Of a stretch of DNA of 64,000 bases, positions 42,291 through 49,893 are shown piece after piece. Numbering within the stretch: the stretch's first letter is position 1; each line of letters starts with the position of its first letter. The position numbers were made by a program, and so were the translations under genes. The notes beneath the pieces were generated by a model, which was given only the letters and a program-made list of their open reading frames with translations, was not told the origin of the DNA and did not search any database. This DNA is from Chryseobacterium sp. LJ668 (GTDB lineage Bacteria; Bacteroidota; Bacteroidia; Flavobacteriales; Weeksellaceae), in assembly GCF_019613955.1 (NCBI RefSeq), contig NZ_CP080443.1, positions 1,798,001-1,862,000 on the forward strand. The letters are read 5' to 3'.

Positions 42291-43952
42291 CTAACTGTTT
42301 ACAGAATTGGTAATTTCTGTCAGATTAATGATCTTATCTGCCCTCTGAGCGCTAGATTCTCTGTGCGTTATGATGATAGAAGTCGCATTTTGAATTTTAG
42401 TGTCGATATTCTCTAAAATGTTTTGTTCAGTCTCTGTATCTAAAGCTGATAACGAATCGTCAAAAATGATAATTTTCGGATCTTTTATGAGTGCTCTTGC
42501 TATACATATTCTTTGTTTTTGACCTCCAGAAAGCATGACACCACGTTCTCCAACCATTGTTTTATACTGATCTTTAAACTCTATGATATTTTTGTGAACA
42601 TCTGCGATTTTAGCATATTCAATCACTTTTTCATTTGAGGGATTGTCGACCGAGAAGCCAATATTATGCTCAATCGAATCTGAAAAAAGATAACTTTCCT
42701 GCGGAATATACCCTATAAAATCTCTGTAATTATCGAGATTGTGATCTTTGAGATTTTTTCCATCGATCAAAATTTCTCCTTCTGTCGGGTCAATCAATCT
42801 GCATAAAAGGAGAGCTATCGTAGATTTTCCGCTCCCCGTTTTCCCCATAATGGCCAGAGATTGCCCCGCATTTATTGTGAAGCTTAAATTATCCAATGCT
42901 TTAATTCCGGTGTTCGGGTATATATAAGAAACGTTTCTGAATTCAATATTTCCTTTAATAGGATACTTTTCAAAATTTTCATTAATAACTTCAGATTTTT
43001 TATATAAAAATTCATTGATTCTCTGCATAGAAGCTTCAGCTCTCTGATTGATAGAAGTTACCCAGCCAACCATAGAAAAAGGCCAGATCAGAATATTAAT
43101 ATACATGAAGAAATCTGCAATTTTTCCTACTGTCAATTCTCCTGCAATATACTTTTGTCCGCCAATTAAAATGATAGCAACATTCAGTAGTCCGATTACA
43201 AATAGAATGATCGTAAAAAAATAAGCTTCCGTTTTTGCTAAATCTAGAGCTTTGTCCTGATAGTCCGTAACTTTTTCGCTGTAATTTTTCTTGATATAAC
43301 TTTCTTTAGCGAAAAATTTTACAACCCGTATCCCGGAAAAACTATCCTGTACAAATGTGGAAATACCAGATTGGCTCTTCTGCATGATTTTCGATTTTTT
43401 ATTGATAATCGAGCTTACTTTAAAAATAATATAAGAAAGAATCGGTAATGGAAATAGAGTCCAGACTGTCATTGAAACATCTGTTTTCAGCATATAGATA
43501 CAGGTGATAGTCAACAAAATCACCAGATTCACAATGTACATTACACCGGGACCTAAATACATTCTTACGGCAACAACATCTTCGCTCAGACGATTCATCA
43601 GATCACCTGTTGTTGTAGTTTTATAATCTGTAAGAGATAATTCCTGATAATGTCTGTAGATTTTGTTTTTCAGCTCATATTCTATTCTCCTTGATGCCAC
43701 AATAATCGTCTGTCTCATCATAAAGGTGAAAAATCCGGTAAGAAGTGAGCATCCAACAATAATGGCAACATAAATAAGCACCTGTCGGTTAAAGCCGAGG
43801 CTGCCGTTTTTTGTGAGTTCATCCACAGATTTACCTACAAACTGTACTTTATAAATGTTGAAAAAATTGCTGGCAACGATGAATAGTAACCCCCAAAACA
43901 ATAATATTTTGTGCTTCCAAAAATAAGGGTTTAGAGTTTTTAAAGCTTTCAT
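42291..43952 (-). CDS. ABC exporter, permease-ATPase fusion (MsbA-like)
   Basis: This roughly 553-residue half-transporter has six membrane helices in its first 300 residues and a C-terminal ATPase. The ATPase shows Walker A MGKTGSGKSTIALLL near residue 365, Q-loop FIGYIPQESYLFSDS near 414, signature LSGGQKQRICIARALIKDP near 469 and Walker B IIFDDSLSALD near 492 with H-loop ITHRESS. It belongs to the MsbA/MDR family that flips lipids or exports drugs as homodimers. The ATG at 43952 is preferred over the TTG at 43964. A lipid A flippase role is possible but unproven; divergent nusB lies 90 bp away. Confidence 0.9.
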   Translation of the reverse strand: MKALKTLNPYFWKHKILLFWGLLFIVASNFFNIYKVQFVGKSVDELTKNGSLGFNRQVLIYVAIIVGCSLLTGFFTFMMRQTIIVASRRIEYELKNKIYRHYQELSLTDYKTTTTGDLMNRLSEDVVAVRMYLGPGVMYIVNLVILLTITCIYMLKTDVSMTVWTLFPLPILSYIIFKVSSIINKKSKIMQKSQSGISTFVQDSFSGIRVVKFFAKESYIKKNYSEKVTDYQDKALDLAKTEAYFFTIILFVIGLLNVAIILIGGQKYIAGELTVGKIADFFMYINILIWPFSMVGWVTSINQRAEASMQRINEFLYKKSEVINENFEKYPIKGNIEFRNVSYIYPNTGIKALDNLSFTINAGQSLAIMGKTGSGKSTIALLLCRLIDPTEGEILIDGKNLKDHNLDNYRDFIGYIPQESYLFSDSIEHNIGFSVDNPSNEKVIEYAKIADVHKNIIEFKDQYKTMVGERGVMLSGGQKQRICIARALIKDPKIIIFDDSLSALDTETEQNILENIDTKIQNATSIIITHRESSAQRADKIINLTEITNSVNS

Positions 43953-43992
43953 AAACTTTTGCAAATTTACAAAAATACAGTCATACTACGAG

Positions 43993-44021
43993 TTTCATAA
44001 ATTTTAAATTTTGTATCTTTG
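43993..44021 (+). promoter_or_regulatory. Promoter of nusB
   Basis: TATCTTTG (44014-44021) is an exact -7 box, 21 bp before the nusB ATG. The upstream box is TTTC at 43993-43996, one base off TTTG, with a 17-bp spacer. Confidence 0.6.
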
Positions 44022-44042
44022 CGCCCATAAATAGCTCTTTGA

Positions 44043-44948
44043 ATGTTAGGAAGAAGACAAATCCGTGAAAAAGTAGTAGAAACTGTGTATTCATACTATC
44101 AAAATCCAATAAAATTTGATGTTTTAGAAAAAAACATGTTCTATGGTATAGAGAAAATCTATAATCTCTATGTTTTAGAATTAAATTTTTTAGTTGCTTT
44201 GAAAGGTCTTGCTGAAAATCAAATGGAGATTGGTAAGAATAAGTACTTCAAGACTGATTCTGATATCAATCCCAATCAAAAATTCATCAACAACCAGGTT
44301 TTGATCAAGTTGGAAGAAAATCCAGAAAGACTCTTTTTTTCAAGCCAGCATGCAGATTTGAAATGGGATTTACATGATGATTTTCTTGTAAGAACATTTC
44401 AGAGAATGACAGCAGGAAAGCGTTATCAGGATTTCATGAAAGTTGAAGAGTATTCTTTCATAGAAGATCAGAAGTTCATTGGAAAATTATTTCTGAGATA
44501 TATCGCAGAAAATGAAGATTTTCATGAATATGTAGGTGATAGAGAACTAACCTGGGCAGATGATATTCACATTGCCAATTCAATGGTGCAAAAAACTATT
44601 GGATTCATTAAAGAAGATGGGGACAGCCGTACCTTAATCAAAATGATTAAAGATGAGGAAGATAAGAGCTTCGCCAGTAAATTACTAAGAGATACACTGA
44701 ACAATTGGGAAGCCAATGAAAAAAAGCTTTCTGAAAGACTGGAGAACTGGGATCTCGAAAGAGTTGGCCTGATGGATAAAGTTATTTTAACGATTGCCAT
44801 ATCAGAATTGGACCATTTTCCTTTGACACCTTCCCGAGTTATTATTAATGAGTATATCGAAATTTCAAAGGTTTTTGCAACAGACCGTTCTAATATATTC
44901 ATCAACGGAATTTTAGATAAATATTGTAAAGATTTAAATAGAATATAA
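44043..44948 (+). CDS. nusB: Transcription antitermination factor NusB, long form
   Basis: This 301-residue protein is about twice the size of proteobacterial NusB. The C-terminal 130 or so residues carry the NusB fold (LENWDLERVGLMDKVILTIAISELDHFPLTPSRVIINEYIEISKVFATDRSNIFINGILDKY), while the N-terminal 150 residues are an extension seen in Bacteroidota NusB proteins. NusB with NusE binds boxA RNA to prevent early termination in rRNA operons. It heads a unit with the DUF1573 lipoprotein and yajC. Extension role unknown. Confidence 0.9.
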   Translation: MLGRRQIREKVVETVYSYYQNPIKFDVLEKNMFYGIEKIYNLYVLELNFLVALKGLAENQMEIGKNKYFKTDSDINPNQKFINNQVLIKLEENPERLFFSSQHADLKWDLHDDFLVRTFQRMTAGKRYQDFMKVEEYSFIEDQKFIGKLFLRYIAENEDFHEYVGDRELTWADDIHIANSMVQKTIGFIKEDGDSRTLIKMIKDEEDKSFASKLLRDTLNNWEANEKKLSERLENWDLERVGLMDKVILTIAISELDHFPLTPSRVIINEYIEISKVFATDRSNIFINGILDKYCKDLNRI

Positions 44949-44958
44949 AAAATAAAAA

Positions 44959-45480
44959 ATGAAAAAGACGTTATCGATTATCGCATTGTCGATCATAGGT
45001 TTGGGTTTGGTTTCTTGTAAAAAGGAAGAAAATAAAGAGCTTCAGAATTCGGAAACAATTACACCAGATTCTACAAATACATTGCCGGGAGATTCTTTAC
45101 CTCCAAGAGCGCAAAATAATACTGCTGCAGGAGAAGTTGCCACACCGGCAGTATCTAGTCAGCCGTTGACGACTGTTGCTTTATCAGAAAGTAATTTTGA
45201 TTTTGGTAACATTAAAAAAGGTGATAAAGTAAATCATGTATACGAAGTAACAAACACCGGAACAAATCCTTTGATCATATCAGAAGTTAAGCCAGGATGC
45301 GGATGTACTGCACCTGAGTTTACAAAAGACCCGATTTTACCTGGTAAAAAAGGAAAAATTACTTTAAGCTTCGATTCTTCAAGTTTTGATGGTGCTGTTC
45401 AGAAATATGCAGATGTTTTTGCAAACGTTGAAAAAGCTCCTATTAAATTGACGTTCAACGCAAACATACAACCTAAATAA
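44959..45480 (+). CDS. DUF1573 domain lipoprotein
   Basis: This 173-residue lipoprotein has the signal and lipobox LSIIALSIIGLGLVSCKKEENKE (Cys20), a Ser/Thr/Pro-rich linker of about 50 residues, and a DUF1573 Ig-like domain with the hallmark FDFGNIKKGDKVNHVYEVTNTG, followed by VKPGCGCTAPEF. DUF1573 proteins are widespread secreted or anchored proteins in Bacteroidota; the C-G-C motif may bind metal or form a disulfide, but the function is unknown. It lies 10 bp after nusB and 6 bp before yajC, a conserved order in this group. Confidence 0.88.
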   Translation: MKKTLSIIALSIIGLGLVSCKKEENKELQNSETITPDSTNTLPGDSLPPRAQNNTAAGEVATPAVSSQPLTTVALSESNFDFGNIKKGDKVNHVYEVTNTGTNPLIISEVKPGCGCTAPEFTKDPILPGKKGKITLSFDSSSFDGAVQKYADVFANVEKAPIKLTFNANIQPK

Positions 45481-45486
45481 AAGATT

Positions 45487-45846
45487 ATGTTAACAATATT
45501 TTTACAGTCCGCACCAGCTGGAGGATCTTCTCCGATGATGCTGATTATGATGGGTGTGATGTTTGTTGGGTTTTATTTCCTGATGATCAGACCTCAGATG
45601 AAAAAACAGAAGCAGGAGAAAAAATTCCAGGAAGAGCTGAAAGTTGGGAGCAGAGTAGTACTTACTTCCGGTCTTCATGGGAGAATTTCTCAGATTCAGG
45701 AAGACGGAGTTATCATCGAGACCTTATCCGGGAAATTAAAGTTTGAAAAAGCGGCAATTTCGAGAGAATTTACGGCTGCGAGATTTGGAGATAAAGCTAC
45801 GGCAACTACTGATAAAAAAGAAGTTATCGAAACTGAAAAGAAGTAG
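45487..45846 (+). CDS. yajC: Preprotein translocase accessory subunit YajC
   Basis: This 119-residue protein has one membrane helix near residues 17 to 34 (PMMLIMMGVMFVGFYFLMIRPQMKKQKQEKKF), where the F-Y-F-x-x-I-R-P-Q-x-K-K signature marks YajC. A cytoplasmic domain follows (GSRVVLTSGLHGRISQI). It associates with SecDF-YidC and supports protein export. Last gene of the nusB unit. The stop is 17 bp from a perfect 25-bp hairpin. Confidence 0.95.
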   Translation: MLTIFLQSAPAGGSSPMMLIMMGVMFVGFYFLMIRPQMKKQKQEKKFQEELKVGSRVVLTSGLHGRISQIQEDGVIIETLSGKLKFEKAAISREFTAARFGDKATATTDKKEVIETEKK

Positions 45847-45862
45847 TTTTTAGTTTTAAAAA

Positions 45863-45915
45863 CATATTAAGAATCGGCGCGGTGACCAAAGGTCACCGCG
45901 CCGATTCTTAATATG
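45863..45915. repeat. Perfect 25-bp GC-rich inverted repeat, AAA loop
   Basis: The left arm (45863-45887) and right arm (45891-45915) are exact reverse complements over 25 bp with only AAA between them. The core GAATCGGCGCGGTGACC is strongly GC-rich, unlike the AT-rich surroundings; the outer bases CATATTAA are AT-rich. No T run follows on either strand, so it does not look like an ordinary intrinsic terminator. It occupies most of the gap between yajC and the SDR gene. Confidence 0.9.
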
Positions 45916-45990
45916 CTTATTTTCGCTCCGAATATTCCAATATTAAAATGTTATTATACAGAATCAATTTGTGCTCATAAATACAAAACA

Positions 45991-46022
45991 TTCGCGAAAG
46001 TGATGTTTTAAAAATATCTTTG
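45991..46022 (+). promoter_or_regulatory. Candidate promoter of the SDR gene
   Basis: TATCTTTG at 46015-46022 with TTCG (45991-45994) 20 bp upstream. The -7 box ends 5 bp before the ATG, so transcription would begin at or next to the start codon, giving a leaderless mRNA. Confidence 0.5.
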
Positions 46023-46026
46023 CCCA

Positions 46027-46761
46027 ATGAATGAAAATACAGCAAAAACAGTTCTCATCTTAGGTGCTAATTCTGATGTTGCCAAACAATGTATTTTGCA
46101 ATATCTTAAAAAAGGTTTTTCGGTAACAGCAGCTTCCAGAAACACAGAATCACTCAATAAGTTCATTATCGAGAACAATTTGGATTCAGCAAAAATTTCT
46201 GTTTTATCTTTTGATGCTGAAAATTTCGATGCTCATCAAAAATTTTATGATGAGCTTCAAATAAAACCGCATATTGTAGTTTACTCAGCCGGATTTTTAG
46301 TCGATAATGAAGCAGCTTTAAGAGATTTCAAAGAAGCTAAACAGATGATTACGGTGAATTATATGGGCGGAGTATCTATTTTAAATATTATTGCAACAGA
46401 CGATTCCAATAAAAATCTGGAGAGGATCATCGGTCTGTCCTCACTTTCGGGAGTACGGGGACGAAGAAGCAATTTCGTTTATGGAAGTACAAAAGCGGCT
46501 TTTACAACATATTTGGCAGGCTTGAGACAGGAATTAGCTCAACGAAATATTACGGTCAACGTTTTAATAAGCGGTTATATCAATACGAAAATAAATACAG
46601 GCTTAGAACTCAATAAAACCCTTTTGATGGAACCCGGTTATGTCGCAAAACATATCGTCAATGCCGGAAATTCTTTCTCTATTGTCCCGAATTTTAAATG
46701 GAAAATGATTTATTTTATCTTGAAAATATTGCCGGAAGGTTTGGTGGCCAAGTTGCCTTGA
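46027..46761 (+). CDS. SDR oxidoreductase, DprE2-like
   Basis: This 244-residue short-chain dehydrogenase has the cofactor motif VLILGANSDVAKQCILQYL near residue 10, YSAGFLVDNEAALRDF near 96, and the catalytic S-Y-K set in LSSLSGVRGRRSNFVYGSTKAAFTTYLAGL near 138 (Y-G-S-T-K). The segment S-G-V/E-R-x-R-R-S-N-F-V-Y-G-S-T-K-A is that of DprE2, which with DprE1 epimerises decaprenyl-phosphoribose. The C-terminus is hydrophobic (MIYFILKILPEGLVAKLP), suggesting membrane association and a lipid-linked sugar substrate. No DprE1-like oxidase is adjacent. Convergent with the next gene, zero gap. Confidence 0.8.
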   Translation: MNENTAKTVLILGANSDVAKQCILQYLKKGFSVTAASRNTESLNKFIIENNLDSAKISVLSFDAENFDAHQKFYDELQIKPHIVVYSAGFLVDNEAALRDFKEAKQMITVNYMGGVSILNIIATDDSNKNLERIIGLSSLSGVRGRRSNFVYGSTKAAFTTYLAGLRQELAQRNITVNVLISGYINTKINTGLELNKTLLMEPGYVAKHIVNAGNSFSIVPNFKWKMIYFILKILPEGLVAKLP

Positions 46762-47298
46762 TTAATAATTATCAATCTTTACTTTCTGTAAAGCTAAAGC
46801 AAATATTAAAGTATTATAATTGGCTAAAAGCAAAGGTTGGTTTCCATAATGAGCAAGTTTCAAATCTACTTTAGTATTGTTCAGATAAAAGAAATTTCCA
46901 TAATTTGACATTTCTTCATCTACAAATTTCAATTTAATTAAGTTGTTGATATAGTTCATTAGCATTAATTGTTGAGAACTTGATAGTGAAATTTTTTTAT
47001 TTAATTTTTTCACTTGAATTATTGAGCCTAAAGAATCTCTAATTCCACAATCAGCTCCAAATTTTGTATACGACAATTCTATTTGTTTTTCTAAACGATA
47101 AATTTTTATAAGTTCTTCATGACCGCCCCATTCTCCACAATCAGCAAATTGAGATTTTATAAATATTGTATCCTCATTATTATAGCTTAATATATTGTCA
47201 AACGAATATTTTTCTTTTTGATCTATTTCTTTCACAATTTCTTTATCTGAACAACTGACAAGAAATGATAGAATTAAAATTGAAATAAGAGTTTTCAT
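46762..47298 (-). CDS. Hypothetical lipoprotein
   Basis: This 178-residue protein has a lipoprotein signal (MKTLISILILSFLVSCSDKEIVKEID; Cys16) and is otherwise unrecognised. The mature part contains SQFADCGEWGGHEELIKIYR and KFGADCGIRD, two D-C-G segments that may form a disulfide in the periplasm, and an aromatic, charged C-terminal half. Its stop touches the SDR stop, so the two genes converge with no spacer and no terminator. It starts 28 bp after the ligD 3' end. Function unknown. Confidence 0.65.
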   Translation of the reverse strand: MKTLISILILSFLVSCSDKEIVKEIDQKEKYSFDNILSYNNEDTIFIKSQFADCGEWGGHEELIKIYRLEKQIELSYTKFGADCGIRDSLGSIIQVKKLNKKISLSSSQQLMLMNYINNLIKLKFVDEEMSNYGNFFYLNNTKVDLKLAHYGNQPLLLANYNTLIFALALQKVKIDNY

Positions 47299-47326
47299 TG
47301 ATTGGTTTTATTTCCAAAAGTACAAT

Positions 47327-49213
47327 TTATTCAAGATTCTGCAATAATTCCAACACCTTCATCATATCAATTCCTTTACCCAAAACAGGTTTAAACAAAT
47401 CTCCTTTTTCTTTAATTCTCCCCAAAGCATTATGAATATTAAAATCTGTCGGTTTCATACCTGGTTTTACCTCATCCCATTCTAAAGGCATGGAAACGGA
47501 AGCACCTTCTTTTGGTCTTATACTGTAGACACTTGCTAAAGTCTGACCGGTTCTGTTTTGAAGATAATCTAAATAGATTTTCTTATCGTCTCTTTTTTGC
47601 AGACTTCTTTCTAGAGTGGTAATTTTCGGTAGTTTTTCATTGACATGTTTCATTAAAATGTGAGCGAAATCTTTAACTTGGTCAAAATCGTATTTCCCAC
47701 CCATCGGAATATAAACATGAATTCCCGTACTTCCCGAAGTTTTACAATATCCTTTGATTTTAACTGAATTTAAAACCTCATTCACTTGTAAAGCAGTTTC
47801 TATCACATGATCAAAACTGTTTTTCTTCGAAGGATCAAGATCTAAAACCATAAAATCCGGATGATCAAGATCAGGAAGCGAACTATTCCAGGGATTCAGA
47901 TCAATACAACCTAAATTATTCAGATAAGCCAACGTCGCCTTGTCATTACAGTAAATATAATCGATGTATTTATCATTTGATTCCGAGTAAACCTGCGTGG
48001 TTTTGATCCAATCCGGAATATTGTCACTCGCATCTTTCTGATAGAAACTTTGCTCTTCAATTCCGTTAGGAAAACGGTTTAAAGACAATGGGCGGTTTTT
48101 CAAATGTGGCAAAATATAATCCGCAACAGATTGATAATACTCAACTACGTCGCCTTTTGTAACATCGTCTTTTGGGAAATAAATTTTATCCTGATTTGTC
48201 AATTTTACTTTATGCTTGTTCAATGTGATTTCCTTTTCTTTTTCAGAAATTTCAGTTTTTTTTAATGGTGTTTTGGCTTTCATTTCTTTTGATTTTTCGT
48301 TAATTTGATTCATCTCAATCATCGAGCCTTCGGTTTCTTCAGGATTTTTATCTTCCCGGATGGCTACAAAAACAGGATGGCGGAAAATTCCGTCGTTGGT
48401 AATTTCAGAGTATTTTATTTCGCAGACCAATTCGGGTTTTACCCAAGTTACAGGCATATTAGTTTTTGGTTTCTTTTCAAATGGAGAAGTTTTTACGACC
48501 AATTTCAATAACCTTTGATGAAGAAGATTCAAGGATTCATTATTAAATCCCGTTCCTGTATGTCCGGAATAAATCAGTTCCCCATCAATATATTTTCCCA
48601 AAATCAATGCTCCAAAACCTTCTCTTGAACCGCGTGGTTCAGTAAATCCACAAATAATAACTTCTTCCGTGTTGGTAAATTTTATTTTAAGCCAATCTGA
48701 ATTTCTGCTGTTTTCAATATATAAACTGTCTGCTTTTTTGGCAATCATTCCTTCAAGTTCCATTTTTTTCATCTGATTAAAAAAATCGATGCCTTTTTCG
48801 GGAATATGATCACAATATTTGATGATGTCGGTTTCAATTAAAGCTTCTTTTAAAAGCTCTTTTCTCTGTATTAAAGGTAGTTCTTCGGTCGAATGCCCAT
48901 TGAGCCAAAGCAGATCGAAAACCTGATATGTCAAAGCCAGGTCAGGATTGTCACCTATTTGTTGCAGGAGTTGGAAACTAGGCTTCCCGTGTTCATCATA
49001 TGCGACAATTTCCCCATCCAAAATCATTTTGTATTTTTGGTGACTGAAATCATCGACGACTTTATCGAATTTTGACAGGAAAGAAATCCCGTTTCGGGAA
49101 TAAAATAGAGGTTGTTTATTAGAAAGATCAGCCACGGCTCTGTAGCCGTCCCATTTTATTTCAAAAACCCAGTCTTCGTCATCAAAAGCTTCTTCAGAAA
49201 GCCTGGCCAACAT
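47327..49213 (-). CDS. ligD: DNA ligase D, ligase and polymerase domains (separate frame)
   Basis: As an open frame from ATG at 49213 this encodes 628 residues. The ATP-dependent ligase domain has nucleotidyl-acceptor Lys20 in FEIKWDGYRAVADL, then DGEIVAYD near 66, EGMIAKKADS near 155 and KIKF near 177. The C-terminal LigD primase/polymerase domain, after a Lys/Glu-rich linker (310-345), starts KVKLTNQDKIYFP and has the metal-binding LDLDPSKKNS and GSTGIHVYIPMG. The frame stays open upstream of 49213 and runs through IKPMLA, the usual start of the LigD ligase domain, so the ATG is probably internal. It joins the phosphoesterase ORF by a -1 shift at 49320-49328. Confidence 0.9.
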   Translation of the reverse strand: MLARLSEEAFDDEDWVFEIKWDGYRAVADLSNKQPLFYSRNGISFLSKFDKVVDDFSHQKYKMILDGEIVAYDEHGKPSFQLLQQIGDNPDLALTYQVFDLLWLNGHSTEELPLIQRKELLKEALIETDIIKYCDHIPEKGIDFFNQMKKMELEGMIAKKADSLYIENSRNSDWLKIKFTNTEEVIICGFTEPRGSREGFGALILGKYIDGELIYSGHTGTGFNNESLNLLHQRLLKLVVKTSPFEKKPKTNMPVTWVKPELVCEIKYSEITNDGIFRHPVFVAIREDKNPEETEGSMIEMNQINEKSKEMKAKTPLKKTEISEKEKEITLNKHKVKLTNQDKIYFPKDDVTKGDVVEYYQSVADYILPHLKNRPLSLNRFPNGIEEQSFYQKDASDNIPDWIKTTQVYSESNDKYIDYIYCNDKATLAYLNNLGCIDLNPWNSSLPDLDHPDFMVLDLDPSKKNSFDHVIETALQVNEVLNSVKIKGYCKTSGSTGIHVYIPMGGKYDFDQVKDFAHILMKHVNEKLPKITTLERSLQKRDDKKIYLDYLQNRTGQTLASVYSIRPKEGASVSMPLEWDEVKPGMKPTDFNIHNALGRIKEKGDLFKPVLGKGIDMMKVLELLQNLE

Positions 49214-49290
49214 CGGTTTGATGAATGTCTCAAGTTTCTTTTCGTCTACTAAAGAATTGAATCTTTGAAATTTTGGTTTCGTTTCTGAAG

Positions 49291-49893
49291 TTATGACTTC
49301 TTTTTGGTGCTTTTTAGGCTTTTTTTTTCCTCTAAAAATTTTGTAACCTGAGAATTTTTGGCTGTTTTTTCTTCGGCGTCATAATTTTCTTCGGCAAATT
49401 TATCTTTATGTTTAATTAACAACCATGAATTTCCTTCAGTATTTTTCATTTTTACTAAAGCAAATTCACCCTTGAGTTTTTTGCCATGTAAAATGAATTT
49501 TAATGAACCTGCTTTTAGTTCTTTCAGTAATTCTTTTTCGTCCGAAAGTTTGCTTGTATCGTCCAACGGTTCGTATGTTCCGCTGTCCCAGACTTCCACT
49601 TGTCCGGCTCCGTAATTTCCTTCAGGAATATTTCCTTCAAAATCTTTGTAGTCGTAAGGATGATCTTCAACCATCATCGCAAGACGTTTGTCTTTCGGGT
49701 CTAATGACGGGCCTTTCGGAACGGCCCAGCTTTTCAAAACACCTTCCATTTCCAATCTGAAATCATAATGAAGACGTGACGCAGCATGTCTTTGAATCAC
49801 AAAAATAAGTTTGTCTTCACTTTTTTTTGTTTTTCCTTTGGGTTCGGTGGTTTCATCGAACTTTCGTTTTTCGTTATAATCTTTTAGTGGCAT
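49291..49893 (-). CDS. ligD: LigD 3'-phosphoesterase domain (frame-split from ligase)
   Basis: This 200-residue ORF is the N-terminal phosphoesterase domain of LigD, which trims 3'-phosphate and 3'-ribonucleotide ends before ligation. The signature is FVIQRHAASRLHYDFRLEMEGVLKSWAVPKGPSLDP near residue 29, with MMVEDHPYDYKDFEGNIPEGNYGAGQVEVWDSG near 70; metal-binding His and Asp are present. It ends in a Lys-rich tail (EEKKSLKSTKKKS) where the reading frame leaves the LigD fusion. It starts by overlapping the ku stop by one base (TAATG), a coupled pair. The stop at 49291 is probably not the true protein end. Confidence 0.88.
   Translation of the reverse strand: MPLKDYNEKRKFDETTEPKGKTKKSEDKLIFVIQRHAASRLHYDFRLEMEGVLKSWAVPKGPSLDPKDKRLAMMVEDHPYDYKDFEGNIPEGNYGAGQVEVWDSGTYEPLDDTSKLSDEKELLKELKAGSLKFILHGKKLKGEFALVKMKNTEGNSWLLIKHKDKFAEENYDAEEKTAKNSQVTKFLEEKKSLKSTKKKS
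49320..49328 (-). other. A9 homopolymer at the ligD frame junction
   Basis: Nine consecutive A on the coding (minus) strand, read GAA-AAA-AAA-AGC in the phosphoesterase frame. A -1 shift on A-AAA-AAA, or one extra A, continues as AAG-CCT in the ligase frame and gives an 855-residue fusion. Confidence 0.85.
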
